Positions 33,036 to 44,428 of a stretch of DNA of 64,000 nucleotides are shown piece after piece. Below the pieces are notes generated by a model. The model saw only the letters and a list, made by a program, of their open reading frames with translations. It ran no database searches and was not told the DNA's origin. Source of the DNA: Perognathus longimembris pacificus (lineage: Eukaryota > Chordata > Mammalia > Rodentia > Heteromyidae). The position numbers were made by a program, and so were the translations under genes. Where the stretch lies: NCBI RefSeq assembly GCF_023159225.1, contig NC_063174.1, positions 29,099,983 through 29,163,982 on the forward strand, given 5' to 3'. Numbering within the stretch: the stretch's first letter is position 1; every line of letters begins with the position of its first letter.

Positions 33036-34080
33036 TTGTTCATCAGAATGACCACCCAAGGGCACTTGCCCTTGAGGGATGTCTCTCCTTGTTTCCTCTC
33101 AGGAAAGCAAAGACCATGGTGGAATTTTCTATGGAGGAACGGGAAAGCCTGCCTGTACCAGCGATGGACCCAATGTCGGCCCTGTTTCTTCCCTGGACCT
33201 TGCCTGGCACCCTTTGGAGTAATGTTTGCTGTGGCAGCGTGGCCCACAGCCTTGCACAAGGACCAAAGGGAAATTTTGCACACTGTTGTTCCTTCCTTTG
33301 CTCCCCCCTTTGCTGCTTATCTTAGGGGCCCCCATTGGAGGGAAATAGGAGCTAAAGGATTTGGACACCTTAATGTTTTATGATAAATGTTTCCAATAAG
33401 CAAGGGATTGGCACTTTGCTGCAATGTTTACTATAAAGTGTTTACTAACCTCAATTGTTAAGTTACCAGCACCCTGGCTGCCAAATCGCCAGGACCTGAA
33501 CCTGCCTCTACCTCACCATTGAGGGATGGGAGAGCCATCTGCACTACCTTGAGTGACAACAGAATGGACCAGGATTCCTCTATTTTCTATGGACTAAGCC
33601 AGATAAGAGACCCTCCATTGCTTTGTGCCTGTGTTGTAATTGCTTATGTGTTACAGTTACTCATTTGCATTTGCCTTGTATTACAATTGCTTGTGCTCAT
33701 GTCTGCTTTATGCTCCCATTTACATTATGTTTACATTGCCCTGTGCTAGACACATGGATCTCTTATATTGTAAGCAATAGGCCAGAGCTGTCTAGATAAC
33801 AAGTGGCCTTTGGCCTTTGAGCCACCTAGGAACCCCATGAGGCTTGTCACTCGACCATTAGGACCTGCTGCTCACTGAGGTCTGCTGGCATGAGAGAAAA
33901 TTCATCAGGGCTTTCTTTCAAGTGCCAATCCCACTCTCCCTGAGTCCTCTCATCGGGCCTGCCAGCCCGGCAGGAAGGTCAGCCTGAAGAGCTAGGGCGT
34001 GGCCCAAGATGAATACAACTCCCTATGGGGGGGCAACCTAAGACACGGCACACTCTCGAGTAGGGCACCTCCTGCTGATC
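33036..34080 (+). other. ERV 3' region without recognisable env
   Basis: About 1 kb between integrase and the polypurine tract, much shorter than a betaretroviral env. I recognise no surface or transmembrane protein. One short frame at 33519-33749 holds a strongly hydrophobic stretch (CVVIAYVLQLLICICLVLQL) that could be a membrane-segment remnant or chance T-rich sequence. The element may belong to an env-less, IAP-like lineage or have lost env by deletion. Confidence 0.6.
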
Positions 34081-34116
34081 AAAGAAAAGATAAAAAATAA
34101 AAGTAAAAGGGGCAGA
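34081..34116 (+). other. Polypurine tract before 3' LTR
   Basis: Purine-rich aaagaaaaga...aagtaaaagggg followed by caga and the LTR start TGTTAGGG. It is the plus-strand priming site of retroviral reverse transcription. A GGGG(N)AGA spacer before TGTT is also seen in IAP-like elements as I remember them. Confidence 0.8.
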
Positions 34117-34686
34117 TGTTAGGGTTCAGCCTTGGCCTTGAGGGGGAAGGGCATTGGAGAGCGCACCCGAGACGCCGCCCTTCCCCCAGCCCTGGGGAAT
34201 GCGGAAGCAGGCCACAATTCTCTGGGTCCAGAACCAGAAGAACTGGCTTTGCAACCAGCCCCCAACTTTCTTACCAGCCCATGTGCCCCCCATTCCCGCA
34301 GGCTTTTCACCCCTGGGGTGTCACTATCCAAGTGATGTTAACTCATGAGGGGGTCCTATGACAAGCTCCCAGCCTATCGTCAGCTCTCTGGTCGATGACC
34401 CCTTCTCTTGTCACCTTCTACTATATCAGCCTTAGCCCCTCCCTATTAAATCAGATTTGCTCTCGAAGCGTCTCCAAGGTCTGCGTACGCCTGGCCTTCA
34501 TCACAGGTAAGGAGGCGGGTAAAGCGATCTTGTATGGCCGTGTGCACCTGAGGTCTTTCCTGAGCCCCCATTCCACTCTGGCCTTACCTGCGGGTCGGGT
34601 GACCAGGGGAGAGGGTGAGAAAGGGAGCTGTTAGCGGATAGCAGAGCCTGAATCCCTGCGCCAGGGGAGGTGACCCGAGCCCAGCA
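34117..34686 (+). repeat. 3' LTR of the provirus
   Basis: 570 bp beginning TGTTAGGG and ending AGCA, colinear with the 5' LTR. My by-eye comparison gave about 33 substitutions and two single-C length differences; most are transitions. It is followed directly by the target duplication CTGTTC. Confidence 0.95.
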
Positions 34687-34692
34687 CTGTTC

Positions 34693-35541
34693 CTTTAAGT
34701 GAGGATCAACTCATTGATTGAAATCTCCAGCTGAGCAGAGTAGGTACTCTTTTTTTTTTTAAACTACCAGCAGCTCTCTCACCCCACCAAGCCCATGACC
34801 CACAGGAATGAGCTTTCATTTCAAACTGATTTTCTTCTTGGATTTAGGATTTCATGTGTTTAAGTCTTATCTTCCAACATCAAATGTACAATCTCTGAGG
34901 GATGGAATTACCCGTTTCATCCTGGAACTCAAGAAGGCTCTGCAAGGTAATGAAAAAAAAATTAGGTCAGGGATCACCAAATGCTCCTGGTTGCGTCATT
35001 TTTAGAAATTCTAAGACGAGAGAGAGTTTTCTGGAGGGTTGACGCTGAGTTTTTTGGAAGCTGGCATTTGTTGCTGGTAGTTAAGTAAGGAGAAACATTG
35101 CAACTGGCAATTTCCACAGGAAGGAAGTGTTCTGAAGCCCACAGAAACTGCTCCCTTCCTCCCTCGGCTAGAACTCTGGTCACACCAGGATAATTTGTAA
35201 ATCTGAATTAGAAACAGTTCCTTCCCCCATTTCCCATCCCTAATTAAGTGCTCATGATGAAGTAAGTGAGTGGAATTCTCTCCCCAGACTTCAGTCATTC
35301 TTTGATAAAAATTCTTCTTTAGAGAGTTGCTGCCCACAGCACTTGATTTCATCATTTTCAGTGCACAATGTTGGCCTGAAACTCATTTGGATTTACATCA
35401 TCACAAGCATGTACCCCTGAGTCATACCAACTGCCCCAGCTTGTTAAAAGATACAAAGGTAGACAGAATATAATTGTAAATTCTGCAGAAATGTGGTGTT
35501 ATTGTGTTCAAGTCCCCAGGGAGAAAATTTTTCTGTTAAAA
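34693..35541. other. Right flank of provirus, no gene seen
   Basis: Unique sequence. 35345-35445 may be a much decayed minus-strand SINE (ttggcctgaaactcatttgg). No gene recognised. Confidence 0.5.
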
Positions 35542-36259
35542 AGAAAAGCCAGAGTGCAGATAGTGCAGATACAGCTATAGGAGGGGGATACAAGAGGATC
35601 ATCAATAATAGAAGCTACAGTTTCACATTGCTTGTTGAAAGTAATTACAACAGTGATATAACAGTCGTTTCCATAACATGGAGTTCATTTCACTTAGCAT
35701 CATCTTATGTGTTCATAAGGGCTATTGGGCTGTTGTGATCCTCTGCTGTGACTAGCCTAAAACTGTGCTAATTATTCCCTATGAGGGAGACCACAGAGTC
35801 CATGTTTCTTAGGGTCACCTCACTTCACTTAGTATAATTATTTCCAAGTCCTTCCATTTTCTTACAAAGGGGGCAATGTCATTCTTTTTGATAGAGGCAT
35901 AAAATTCCATTGTGTATATGTACCACATTTTCCTGCTATCTCTGTATGTTATCTGAGTACATTGGAAACCGTGTATATGGGTATTAGAACTAGGAAATAG
36001 AAAGGGAATACCAAAATCGAGAGACACAGGGTAAAAAAGACAAATGACTACAAAAGCAATACTTACAAAACTGTTTGGTGTAAATGAACTGAACAACTCA
36101 TGGGGGGGGAAGGAAAGGCGGAGGGGGAAGGGGGAAGAGGGGGAAGAGGTAACAAACAGTACAAGAAATGTATCCAATGCCTAACGTATGAAACTGTAAC
36201 CTCTCTGTACCTCAGTTTGACAATAAAAATTTAATTAAAAAAAAGAGAAAAGCCAGAGT
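35542..36259. mobile_element. LINE-1 insertion inverted by twin priming
   Basis: Two L1 pieces in opposite orientation. 35556 to about 35938 is the reverse complement of the ORF2 end and early 3'UTR (rc of caggaaaatgtggtacatat at its right edge). About 35939-36245 is the plus-strand 3'UTR with the G-rich tract and an A-rich end. The pair is enclosed by one exact 14-bp duplication AGAAAAGCCAGAGT at 35542-35555 and 36246-36259, so it was a single event: the 5'-inverted structure expected from twin priming. Open frames here are L1 shadows. Confidence 0.9.
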
Positions 36260-36439
36260 AAATCTTCATCATGAGTATGTGTAATGTTTCTGCCATGTTG
36301 CCTAGCTGCTATCAAACATAAACCCTAGCTACCTGCATGGATGAGACCCCCATGGCTCACCTGTGGACTCAGATAGCTCCAGGAAATTTTTATCACTTAC
36401 CTTGTTGGTTTCTTGCATTTGGTTGTTTAGAACCCAAGT

Positions 36440-36471
<32 letters not shown>

Positions 36472-37069
36472 TTCCTGTGTCTTTATACTTTAATAAAATA
36501 TGACCTTATAAGTTTCCATGATTAGCATTTGAGAGAATATTTGCTTTATATTTGCTTTTAAAATGATAATTTCAACCACCATTTCTTTTTCCCCCCCATT
36601 AAACTGTGTGGCTGGTAGATTATATTCTCTGTGAAATTCATTTTGGAATTATAAAGGCAGCACAATGAGTCATTTGTTTTTGAAAGATGATATGTCTTTT
36701 GTTGTTAAGATCACCCCCTGATCAAACCAGTTCCGAAGATATATTTATCCCAAACTCTTAGCCTCTACTATTGTTGTATGGTGAGAAACAGAGAAGCCAC
36801 ATTTCGAGAGGTAGAATTGGGAGTCTTTCTTGGAGAGCTGGCATCTGTAAGTGGATTCCTGCCTCAAAGACCTGCAGCCTCTCAAATATACTTAACACTG
36901 TTAGAAAACTGAGCCATGTCAGTAGCAAAGTCAAAGCAGAAAAACAATACCAACAAACCAGATCAACTCGATTGGAGAGCTGAAGTGGGATGCCATGGTG
37001 ACCTGAGGAGAACCGGGAAACACAAGACACAAGGCATCAAGGCATGGTGTGTCCCAACCACCATTTCTT
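36260..37069. other. No gene seen; (GT)n repeat
   Basis: Unique sequence with a (gt)n run at about 36440-36471. No gene recognised. Confidence 0.6.
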
Positions 37070-37240
37070 AAGGCCAGGCACTATAATAAGCACCCCCTAC
37101 AAAATAATTCAACAAAAACCCAATGAAATACTTTTGGTTATATTTTACAGATGAGAAAACTGAGCCTCAGGTAAATTAGAAACACAATCAAGATCACACA
37201 GATTCATTCAAGATTTGACTGAAACCAGGCTTTGGAGAGA
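37070..37240 (+). repeat. MIR-like SINE fragment
   Basis: ggccaggcactataataagc ... ttttacagatgagaaaactg ... agcctcaggtaaattagaaa ... caagatcacacag follows the MIR consensus order. Ancient. Confidence 0.65.
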
Positions 37241-37395
37241 GGATTAGTGGGCAAATACAGTCCAAATATTCAATATATTTATGTAAAAATGAGACCAAAT
37301 GGGTTGGGATTGATGAGGGAGAAGGATGAAAGGGGTGATATTGATCAAGATAGGCATAAATTAATATGTTGAACTGAAACTCCTTTGTACAAGTA

Positions 37396-37989
37396 CTTAA
37401 ATGTCGGGCTAGATTTACCTCCCCTGGTGTGGGGATGCTAAGCTTACTCCCTTATCAGTGCTCCCCTTTTCACCCTCTCCCCTGGGCGCCCAACCTGCGG
37501 GTGGTCAAGGTGGAGTGAAGGGACACGGGCAAGCCTAAGGTGCACGTGGCAGAACGAGATCCCTCTTTCCTCCCTTCTTACCCACCAAGGAAGCCAGGCA
37601 CACACGGATCTCGGAGACGCTTCAGAGAGCAATCTGGTTTATTAAGGAGGGGCACAGTAATATAGTGATGATGACGAGGATTGAGCAGGAGCTGGCGATA
37701 GGCTGGTGAGCTTGTCCATCCAAGAGCAGCTCCCAAGGACCTCCCTCATGGGCTAACGTCACTTCCCATAGTACTGCCCTCTGGGCAAAGCCCTCAAAAG
37801 GGGAGCATAAGTGCTCGCTGGTGCAAGGTGGGGGATGGTCTCAAAGCTACCCCTTCTGGTTCTGGACCCAGAAGGAGATAGGTGTGGCTCACTTCCACAC
37901 TGCCCCAGGGCTGGGGGAAGGGCAGCATCTTGGGATCGCTCTCATCGCCCTTCCCCCTTCAAGGCCAAGCTGAATCCCCAACACTTAAA
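37396..37989 (-). mobile_element. Solo LTR, same ERV family, antisense
   Basis: A 582-bp LTR at 37402-37983 on the minus strand. Read on that strand it begins TGTTGGGGATTCAGC, carries the shared tctgggtccagaaccagaag block, and ends near CGACA, aligning with the proviral LTRs over its length but clearly more diverged. AATAAA (minus strand) sits at 37638-37643. Exact 6-bp duplications CTTAAA at 37396-37401 and 37984-37989 flank it. No internal retroviral sequence is present, so it is a solo LTR left by recombination between the two LTRs of a provirus. Confidence 0.93.
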
Positions 37990-38470
37990 GATAACTTTAA
38001 AAACCGGTCTTTTAATGAATAAGAATCCACAAAGATACTGTTATTATCCTAATTTCTTTTGTTTTGTTTTGTTTTGCCTTCCATGTTATGCTGTTCCCTT
38101 TCAGCAAAGCCAGTCTGGAAATTAGGCCCAAGGGTGTGACTAGTTCTATAAGAATTGTCCAAAAATGGGATGGTCCTAGAACTCCCCGGCCACAGGTGAT
38201 CTTAGACATGGAAGTTAACAATTTGGGGCTCTTGACATCCACTTCTCTTTGCCTGTTAGCTTTCCTCAAAACCTCAATCGCTATCCTCCAGATCAAAAAT
38301 AGACATGTGACCAAAGAAAAGCCAACAGAGTAGAGGACACCAAATGTGGTCCGCAGGACAATGCTTGAAAAGAATGTTCTCTTAGCTGTGCTGCCCAAAA
38401 CCTAGGGTCCTTGTTTTGTTTTTTCATCTTCTGAAAACCAGAAGTCAGATTGTATAAATTTCAAGTGAAA
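37990..38470. other. No gene seen
   Basis: Unique sequence with a short (gtttt)n run near 38058-38075. The opposing short frames here show no recognisable protein features. Confidence 0.5.
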
Positions 38471-38703
38471 AGTGCCCTTTGATTTTGTCTTTTTAGCCAG
38501 TCCTGGGGCTTGAACTCAGGGCCTAAGCACTGTCCCTGACTTCTTTTTGCTCAAGGTTTACGCTCTACCAGTTGAGCCACAACACCACTTCCAGCTTTTG
38601 CTGTGTATGTGGTGCTGAGGAATCAAACCCAGGGCTTCATGGATGCTAGGCAAGCACTCTACTATTAGGCCTCACTCCCAGCCCATGAAGAGTGCCCTTT
38701 GAT
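38471..38703 (-). repeat. Dimeric ID SINE with target duplication
   Basis: Minus-strand dimer at about 38484-38690: ccagtcctggggcttgaact ... tgctcaaggtttacgctcta ... ggaatcaaacccagggcttc. AGTGCCCTTTGAT flanks it at 38471-38483 and 38691-38703. Confidence 0.88.
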
Positions 38704-39234
38704 GTGAATCTCTGACCTGATGGCTCTATAGAGACAAATGAATACTAGGCTTCTGTTTTTGGTTAAGTACACAAGGCTCTGTTTAAAACAAGGGTGTTGT
38801 TATTAAAGAAAAATATTAAAGCATCATTTAACCTAGTGTAAGGTCTCTAAATTGTGATAATCTAGCCCAGGTCTTAGAGCCTCTGATTTTCATGCCAATT
38901 TATTCTGAAAATTAAAATGTAAAGAGAAGGTGGCACCTCAGGACTCCCTTTAATTGCATGACAATTTAGAGCCAATTAACAATTAAGAGACAGACTTGGA
39001 AGTTCACTGCCAGCCTGATTCACATCCTGTTGACAACTTTTTAAAAGCTTGGCTTTGAAGAATCACATCTGAGCTTTAAACAACTTACTAGTATCACCCA
39101 GTTAAATGAAAAATGTCTCATTTGTTTATAGACATATTTATTATTAGCAATTCTTATTATTTTCTACTCTATGCCTACCAAAAAAGGTTTATTATTTTGT
39201 AAGAGACTAAGAGACCAATCAAAATCAAACAAGA
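38704..39234. other. No gene seen
   Basis: AT-rich unique sequence. Confidence 0.55.
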
Positions 39235-39358
39235 TGGGGGCCGGTGGCTCAGATCTATAATTCTAGCTACTCAGTAGGCAGAGATCTGAAGATTGAGGTT
39301 AAAACAAGCCTGAGCAGGAAAGCTCTTAAGACTCTTATCTCCAATTAACTACCAATAA
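39235..39358 (+). repeat. Truncated composite SINE
   Basis: gggccggtggctcagatcta ... ctagctactcagtaggcaga ... tctccaattaactaccaata. It stops before the ID-like half. Confidence 0.75.
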
Positions 39359-39689
39359 AATTTAACAAGGCTGATGAGAACTGCTGAATTTTTGGTTGCT
39401 AACTCTCTCCTTCTAGCTTTGCCCAAATTGTACTTCTAGAACTACCCAAGCCAGCTGTCCTCAGCTCAAAAAAAATAGAAACGTGACATAATGAAACTTT
39501 TCTGAAGATCTTGGTGATAGCAGCTCAGTGTTTGTGCCCTCCCCCTCACCCCTGCCCCTGACAACCAAGTATATTTCTCTTCGGATAGAATGTTTTGAAA
39601 ATTGACATACATATAGAAAGAGTTTTTCTTTGTTTCTTGTGAAAGCTTTAAGTCTTACTAGCTTGTTCTTTCAATCCATTCATAGTCAT

Positions 39690-40460
39690 CATTACATATA
39701 AATATTTTAAATTATCTTTAAGTAGTTGTACAAAGGAGCTGTCAATTAGCAAAGCAGTTAACGAATATACCCACCTCTCCCCTAACTACTCTTTTCCTTG
39801 TCTTCTTAATTCTGTAGGCTATACATTAGATTCTTGACTGTATTCGTGCTCTCTTCTCCTGGTCATTTGCTTACCCTTTTTCCTTTGACCCCAGCTCACT
39901 CCTTCCCAGTACCCTCTTCTGGTGTTTTTATTTTGCTGAACTATGACTTTGCCTTTCTAGGGAATTATATCATTTGAGTTCTTCCTTGAATCTACTGTAT
40001 TCCTGTGAACACATTTCTATCCACTTGCATACCCAATATATTTACTTCTAAGTTTATAAGATAAATTTATCTTCCACATATAAAGGTAACTATGTATGCA
40101 TCCTTTGTCTCTCTGGACCTGACATACTTAAGCTAGCACATTTAGTGCATTCTCTAGCCCACTCGGCATTTTTGTGACAATAGAATCTTAAATGACTGCC
40201 TAACATTTAAACTTCATGAATTTGACAACTTGTGCCTCAAATCATAAACAAGACTGTAATAAATATTCTAAGTACAAATCTTTGACAGAAATGCTCATTT
40301 TTCCTTTGGGTTCATTTCTGGAAATAGAATTTTCTTAGTACAGAGCTGTCTGGAAAGAATCATGCCAATTTATACCCCAGCAGCTGGTAGCAAGAGTTCT
40401 TTTCTAATCTGGCTACCATCAATGTTGAGAAATATCAAGATTTAAAACTTTTTGGCACTT
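39690..40460 (-). repeat. Ancient LINE-1 (L1M) fragment
   Basis: The minus strand reads as decayed L1: on the plus strand gggttcatttctggaaatag ... gtctggaaagaatcatgcca ... tttataccccagcagctgg is the reverse of the old L1 ORF2 end. Interrupted and diverged. Confidence 0.55.
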
Positions 40461-41489
40461 AAAAAATGAGGAATGATTCAAGCTGTGACTTCAGAGAACA
40501 AAAGAATAGAGAGTTAGAATGGAATTATGGTAAGATCCCTGGAGGGTGAATCAGAGCTGTGTGGATGGAACCTGACACTCCCACACTGGGCCTGGTGGCT
40601 TGGTCCCTGAGTCTTGCCACACCCAAGGTACAGCTGAGGAAACTGCAAAGCCACACACCTGTAGAACTGGAGGTGCCTCTCTTACATTTCCAAGAAATCA
40701 CTAAGTCAGTGGCATACCCACATCAAAGAATTCTTGGCTCACCCAGAGATTCTGACTCAACTGTCCCAAAGTAGGGCATTTGATTGAACCTTCTGATTAT
40801 AAATTCCAAATTCAATCTTGCATAGGAGCCCCAGGACTTCAGAAATGAAAGAGGAACATCACTAAACTTCAAACATAGTTTGTTGGGGGAAATGACTCCC
40901 ATGTTGCTGGTTTCAAGAGATGGGGAAGTGTATGATGAGTCTTTGTTCTCTGAAATGGAACTTCTCAAGTTCTAGGCTGCTACAAGCACCCTAACTTTCA
41001 GTCATCCCAGGAATGGACATCTTTGGCTTCCCATATTTGTGAGGAAGGTACAGAGTTGCCTCTTTCTCCCTCTTCACCCTCATGCATGGGTTCTAACCTA
41101 GTTTGCTGTTCTGTGTTGCTAACCAGAATATAGCTATACCAAAGGCTAGAAGAGCGTTTCCAACAGCCTTCTCTGTGCTACAAAACAGTGTAGGAATTAT
41201 AGATGGAGACATGTTTCTTTGTCATTCTGTGAGATGGCCCCAAAGCCATGTCTCTCCATCAAGTGCAATGCTGAGAAGTGCTACAGTCTGTGTTAGCATT
41301 CAGGTTTCACATTTGCCAGTTCCAATCACCATCTAACTGTGTTTAAAGAGGCCCTGTCAACATTGCTTAGATCTGAAGATCAAGGTCAATGCATTTCTGT
41401 TGTTTAAGCCAGCCAATTGTCTGTGGTGTTTTGTTATGAGGGCCTTAGCATGCTAATTCATCCACTCCAGGGTGGCTGGCAATTGCCCA
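40461..41489. other. No gene seen
   Basis: Mostly unique sequence. agattctgactcaactgtcc near 40745 hints at a MER5-type remnant. No gene recognised. Confidence 0.5.
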
Positions 41490-41865
41490 CATATGTACTC
41501 ACACACATATGCACACATATATGAACTCGCTCACATGTGCTTACACAGCACATGAACACATGTGTAACAATGCATTCACATATAGACACAAATACACAGG
41601 CACACAAGGCACTCACATGCATGCACACAGAGCACATGCATGGACACATGTACTCACACGTATATGTGCACACATATATGAACCCCTGTACATGCACTCT
41701 CACAAAGACATAAACACACCTACACATACAATGCACTTATACACAGATGTGAACTTGCACTCACGCAGAGGAACACAAACAGACATGCACTCATATCCAC
41801 AGTTGCATGTGGTTTACACGTGCGTACATAAACATATGCACTCACATACTTATGAAAACATACTT
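41490..41865. repeat. Degenerate CA-rich low-complexity region
   Basis: About 375 bp of imperfect cacacatg/actcacac words, with no pure array. It could be an old CA microsatellite expanded and decayed. The 150-residue open frame over it is rich in His and Thr and is not a credible gene. Confidence 0.85.
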
Positions 41866-41971
41866 GCTTTTATACCACCTTCCAGCTCTGTGCCCAAAAT
41901 ATTCCCATTAGAGACTGCTGGTAATTCAGCTATAGCTATTCAGGTTAATCATTTTTACTAAGACACATCAT

Positions 41972-41974
<3 letters not shown>

Positions 41975-42011
<37 letters not shown>
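41975..42011. repeat. (CA)n microsatellite
   Basis: Pure ca run of about 18 units. Confidence 0.95.
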
Positions 42012-43457
42012 TCTTGTTGATCTTTCTAGACCAAGAACCTGGCTGGCTCAACTTCATATTCTCAGCTCATATCTCAGGATCTCATCTAGTGGAATTCAAC
42101 ACACATTTATTAAGTACTTATTATAGAGCACTTATTATGCTAAGTGATGGAGATTTTAAAGTATCAGATATAATCCTTGTGTTAGAGACACTCATTCCCT
42201 GGGGAGAGTAAATCATGGGCCATTTAAGGGCTAAAACTGGTTTAACTTTTGGAGTACCAAGGTGGAAAGGACTGATTTTTCCTGAAGGAGGCTGGGGAGA
42301 AAAGGTGAGTTTGAAAGGATAAGTAGAAGTTTCGCGGGACAAAAAAAGAGGGAAATTCTGTCTAAAAAGACTAGTGTGTCCCAAAATACAGGAGTATCAA
42401 ATGAAGTTTGTAAGTAATGAAAAAGAACTTCAGTGAAGGAGATGCTCAACCATGGTTAGAAACAAATGACTAAAGAGTGAGAAAATTCTCCTTCTTGATG
42501 CACGTTGGCCAAGCAGAGCCCTCTTGTTTGCAGAGACTATTGCAGCATCTCTGAAGTCAGAAGATGGTTTCTGCGCACAAGCCCTATTCCTGTGTACAGG
42601 ATTAAAGAGGCACAAGGAAGAACAGTCCAAGTGCCAAAGCCCACACACACCTCCCACTTTCCCAGGCCTAGCTTTTCCCTCTGGAGAGCTGGAAAGTAAC
42701 CAAATGGAGAGTTGAGGTTTAATTCATTGTTCACATCTGCTCAAGAGAATGTACTATCTTTATTGCTGTCTTTGTGTCCAGGGTTCATTCCACTTGTCAG
42801 AAATCCTAAGGGGGTGTGCTCCTACTCCTTTCTGTGTGGTCACCCCAGACTTTGTGTGTTTTGGCAGATAAGCGCTTTTCTTCCTATTTATTTATTTCCC
42901 GTGTTATTCACTCTCAGAGTTGCTGTGGTCCAGCTCTCAGGTCACAGAGAAGAGCAGTCATGAACATCACAACTGCTTTTTTATAGCCTACATGTACAGC
43001 CCAGTTGTTAAATGCACTTAAATAAGTCCTTAATTGTTTGTGTTAAAAAAACACATATATCTAGCAGGGAGAAAAATGCTCATTTGTATTAAGTGCCTTT
43101 CAAAATTAATATCAAAGCTAAAAATAAAACTTTCCCATTAGCCAAAGGATAAACATACTCATTTTTATCTTTTCAAGAGATAGAAATATTTTGGAAAAAG
43201 TATTTCCTGACTGATCTAAACTGATAAAAGTATTATTTCCCAGGGACTGAGCAAAGTGGGTAAGGCCTTTTCCAATTTATCTTTTATGTTTCTTGATCAC
43301 CTGATTCATGAAGGAGAACATTTGGTAGATGACCATTCAAGTGTATTTCCTCCTTCAAACAGAACTTTTCACAACGTGTGTGACCTTGACAAGCATGACT
43401 CCATCCCATAATAATCTTTGGATAGCCATTCTGATTGCATTTTGAAATAACTTTATT
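42012..43457. other. No gene seen
   Basis: Unique-looking sequence. 42090-42210 (cacatttattaagtacttat ... ccttgtgttagagacac) resembles an ancient MIR/L2-type repeat. No gene recognised. Confidence 0.5.
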
Positions 43458-43692
43458 GAGCCAGGCACTGGTGGCTTACACCTGTAATCCTAGCTCCTCA
43501 GGAGACTGAGATCTAAGGATTGTAGTTCAAAGCCAGCCCCAAAAGTAACGTCCAGGAGACTCTTTTCTCCAATTAAGCACCAGAAAACCAGAAGTGGCTT
43601 TGTGGCTCAAACCGGTAGAGTGCTAGCCTAAGCACTAGCAAAAGAGCTCAGTAACATTGCCCACGTCCTGAGTTCAAGCCCCATGACAGATA
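43458..43692 (+). repeat. ID/B1-like composite SINE
   Basis: gccaggcactggtggcttac ... tagctcctcaggagactgag ... gtggctttgtggctcaaacc ... gttcaagccccatgacag. Full length. Confidence 0.85.
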
Positions 43693-43769
43693 ATAAATGC
43701 ATTCATTAAATAGCTTTATTGAGATATAGTGCACATACAATCAAGTTCACTTTTTAAAAATTATCTACA

Positions 43770-43964
43770 GGGGCTGGGAATATGGCCTAGTGGCAAGAGT
43801 GCTTGCCTCGTATACATGAGGCCCTGGGTTCGATTCCTCAGCACCACATATACAGAAAATGGCCAGAAGTGGCGCTGTGGCTCAAGTGGCAGAGTGCTAG
43901 CTTTGAGCAAAAAATGAAGCCAGGGATAGTGCACAGGCCCTGAGTTCACGGCCTAGGACTGGCC

Positions 43965-43978
<14 letters not shown>
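43770..43978 (+). repeat. Dimeric ID SINE
   Basis: ggggctgggaatatggccta ... gggttcgattcctcagcacc ... gtggcgctgtggctcaagtgg ... poly-A. Its tail continues into a TA microsatellite. No clear target duplication was found. Confidence 0.9.

Positions 43979-44009
<31 letters not shown>
43978..44009. repeat. (TA)n microsatellite
   Basis: About 14 ta units directly after the SINE poly-A. Confidence 0.95.
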
Positions 44010-44010
<1 letters not shown>

Positions 44011-44349
44011 AAGGGTTGTACAAGGGAGGTTCTGTTCAGCATATCATTTTATGTGTATAATCCTTCTTGACCAGAATCACCTCTTCATCACAGAGTTCAA
44101 TCTTTTACAGTGTACAGTTCAGTAGCTTTCAGTATGCCCTTGAAATTGAGCAAGTATCATCACAATTAATTTTAGAATATTTTCATATCCATTAGCAGTC
44201 ACTCTCCATTTTTCCTATCCCTCATCTCCTGAAGGCCTAGGCCATCACTAATCTGCTTTCTGTGTTTATACATTTGCCTGCTTTGGATATTGTGGAATCA
44301 TACAATATGAACTCTAGTGTGTGGCTTCTTTCACTTAGTATATATTTTG

Positions 44350-44428
44350 TCAGTACTGAAGTTTGAATTTAGGGCCCCAAGCTTGCTAGGAAGGCACTTT
44401 ACTGCTAAGTCACGCCTCCACCCCTCAC
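44350..44428 (-). repeat. ID-like SINE inside L1M
   Basis: gtactgaagtttgaatttag ... cttgctaggaaggcacttta ... ctaagtcacgcctccacccc, the reverse of an ID unit, nested in the old L1. Confidence 0.6.

Larger units (their letters stand above)
27782..34692 (+). mobile_element. Class II (betaretrovirus-like) ERV provirus, env-less
   Basis: Proviral insertion of about 6.9 kb (27788-34686) bounded by the exact 6-bp duplication CTGTTC at 27782-27787 and 34687-34692. The order is LTR, tRNA-Lys-type primer site, gag, pro, pol (RT, RNase H, integrase), about 1 kb without recognisable env, polypurine tract, LTR. A 6-bp duplication, TG...CA ends, tRNA-Lys-type priming, DTGAD protease and YMDD RT place it in class II (ERVK/IAP-like) elements. 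All three genes carry stops or frameshifts, so it is defective. By eye the LTRs differ at about 33 of 570 positions, pointing to an insertion millions of years old. Confidence 0.95.

Noticed and set aside
41509..41961. 150-residue open frame rich in His and Thr
   Set aside because: Low-complexity CA sequence; no domain, no codon structure.
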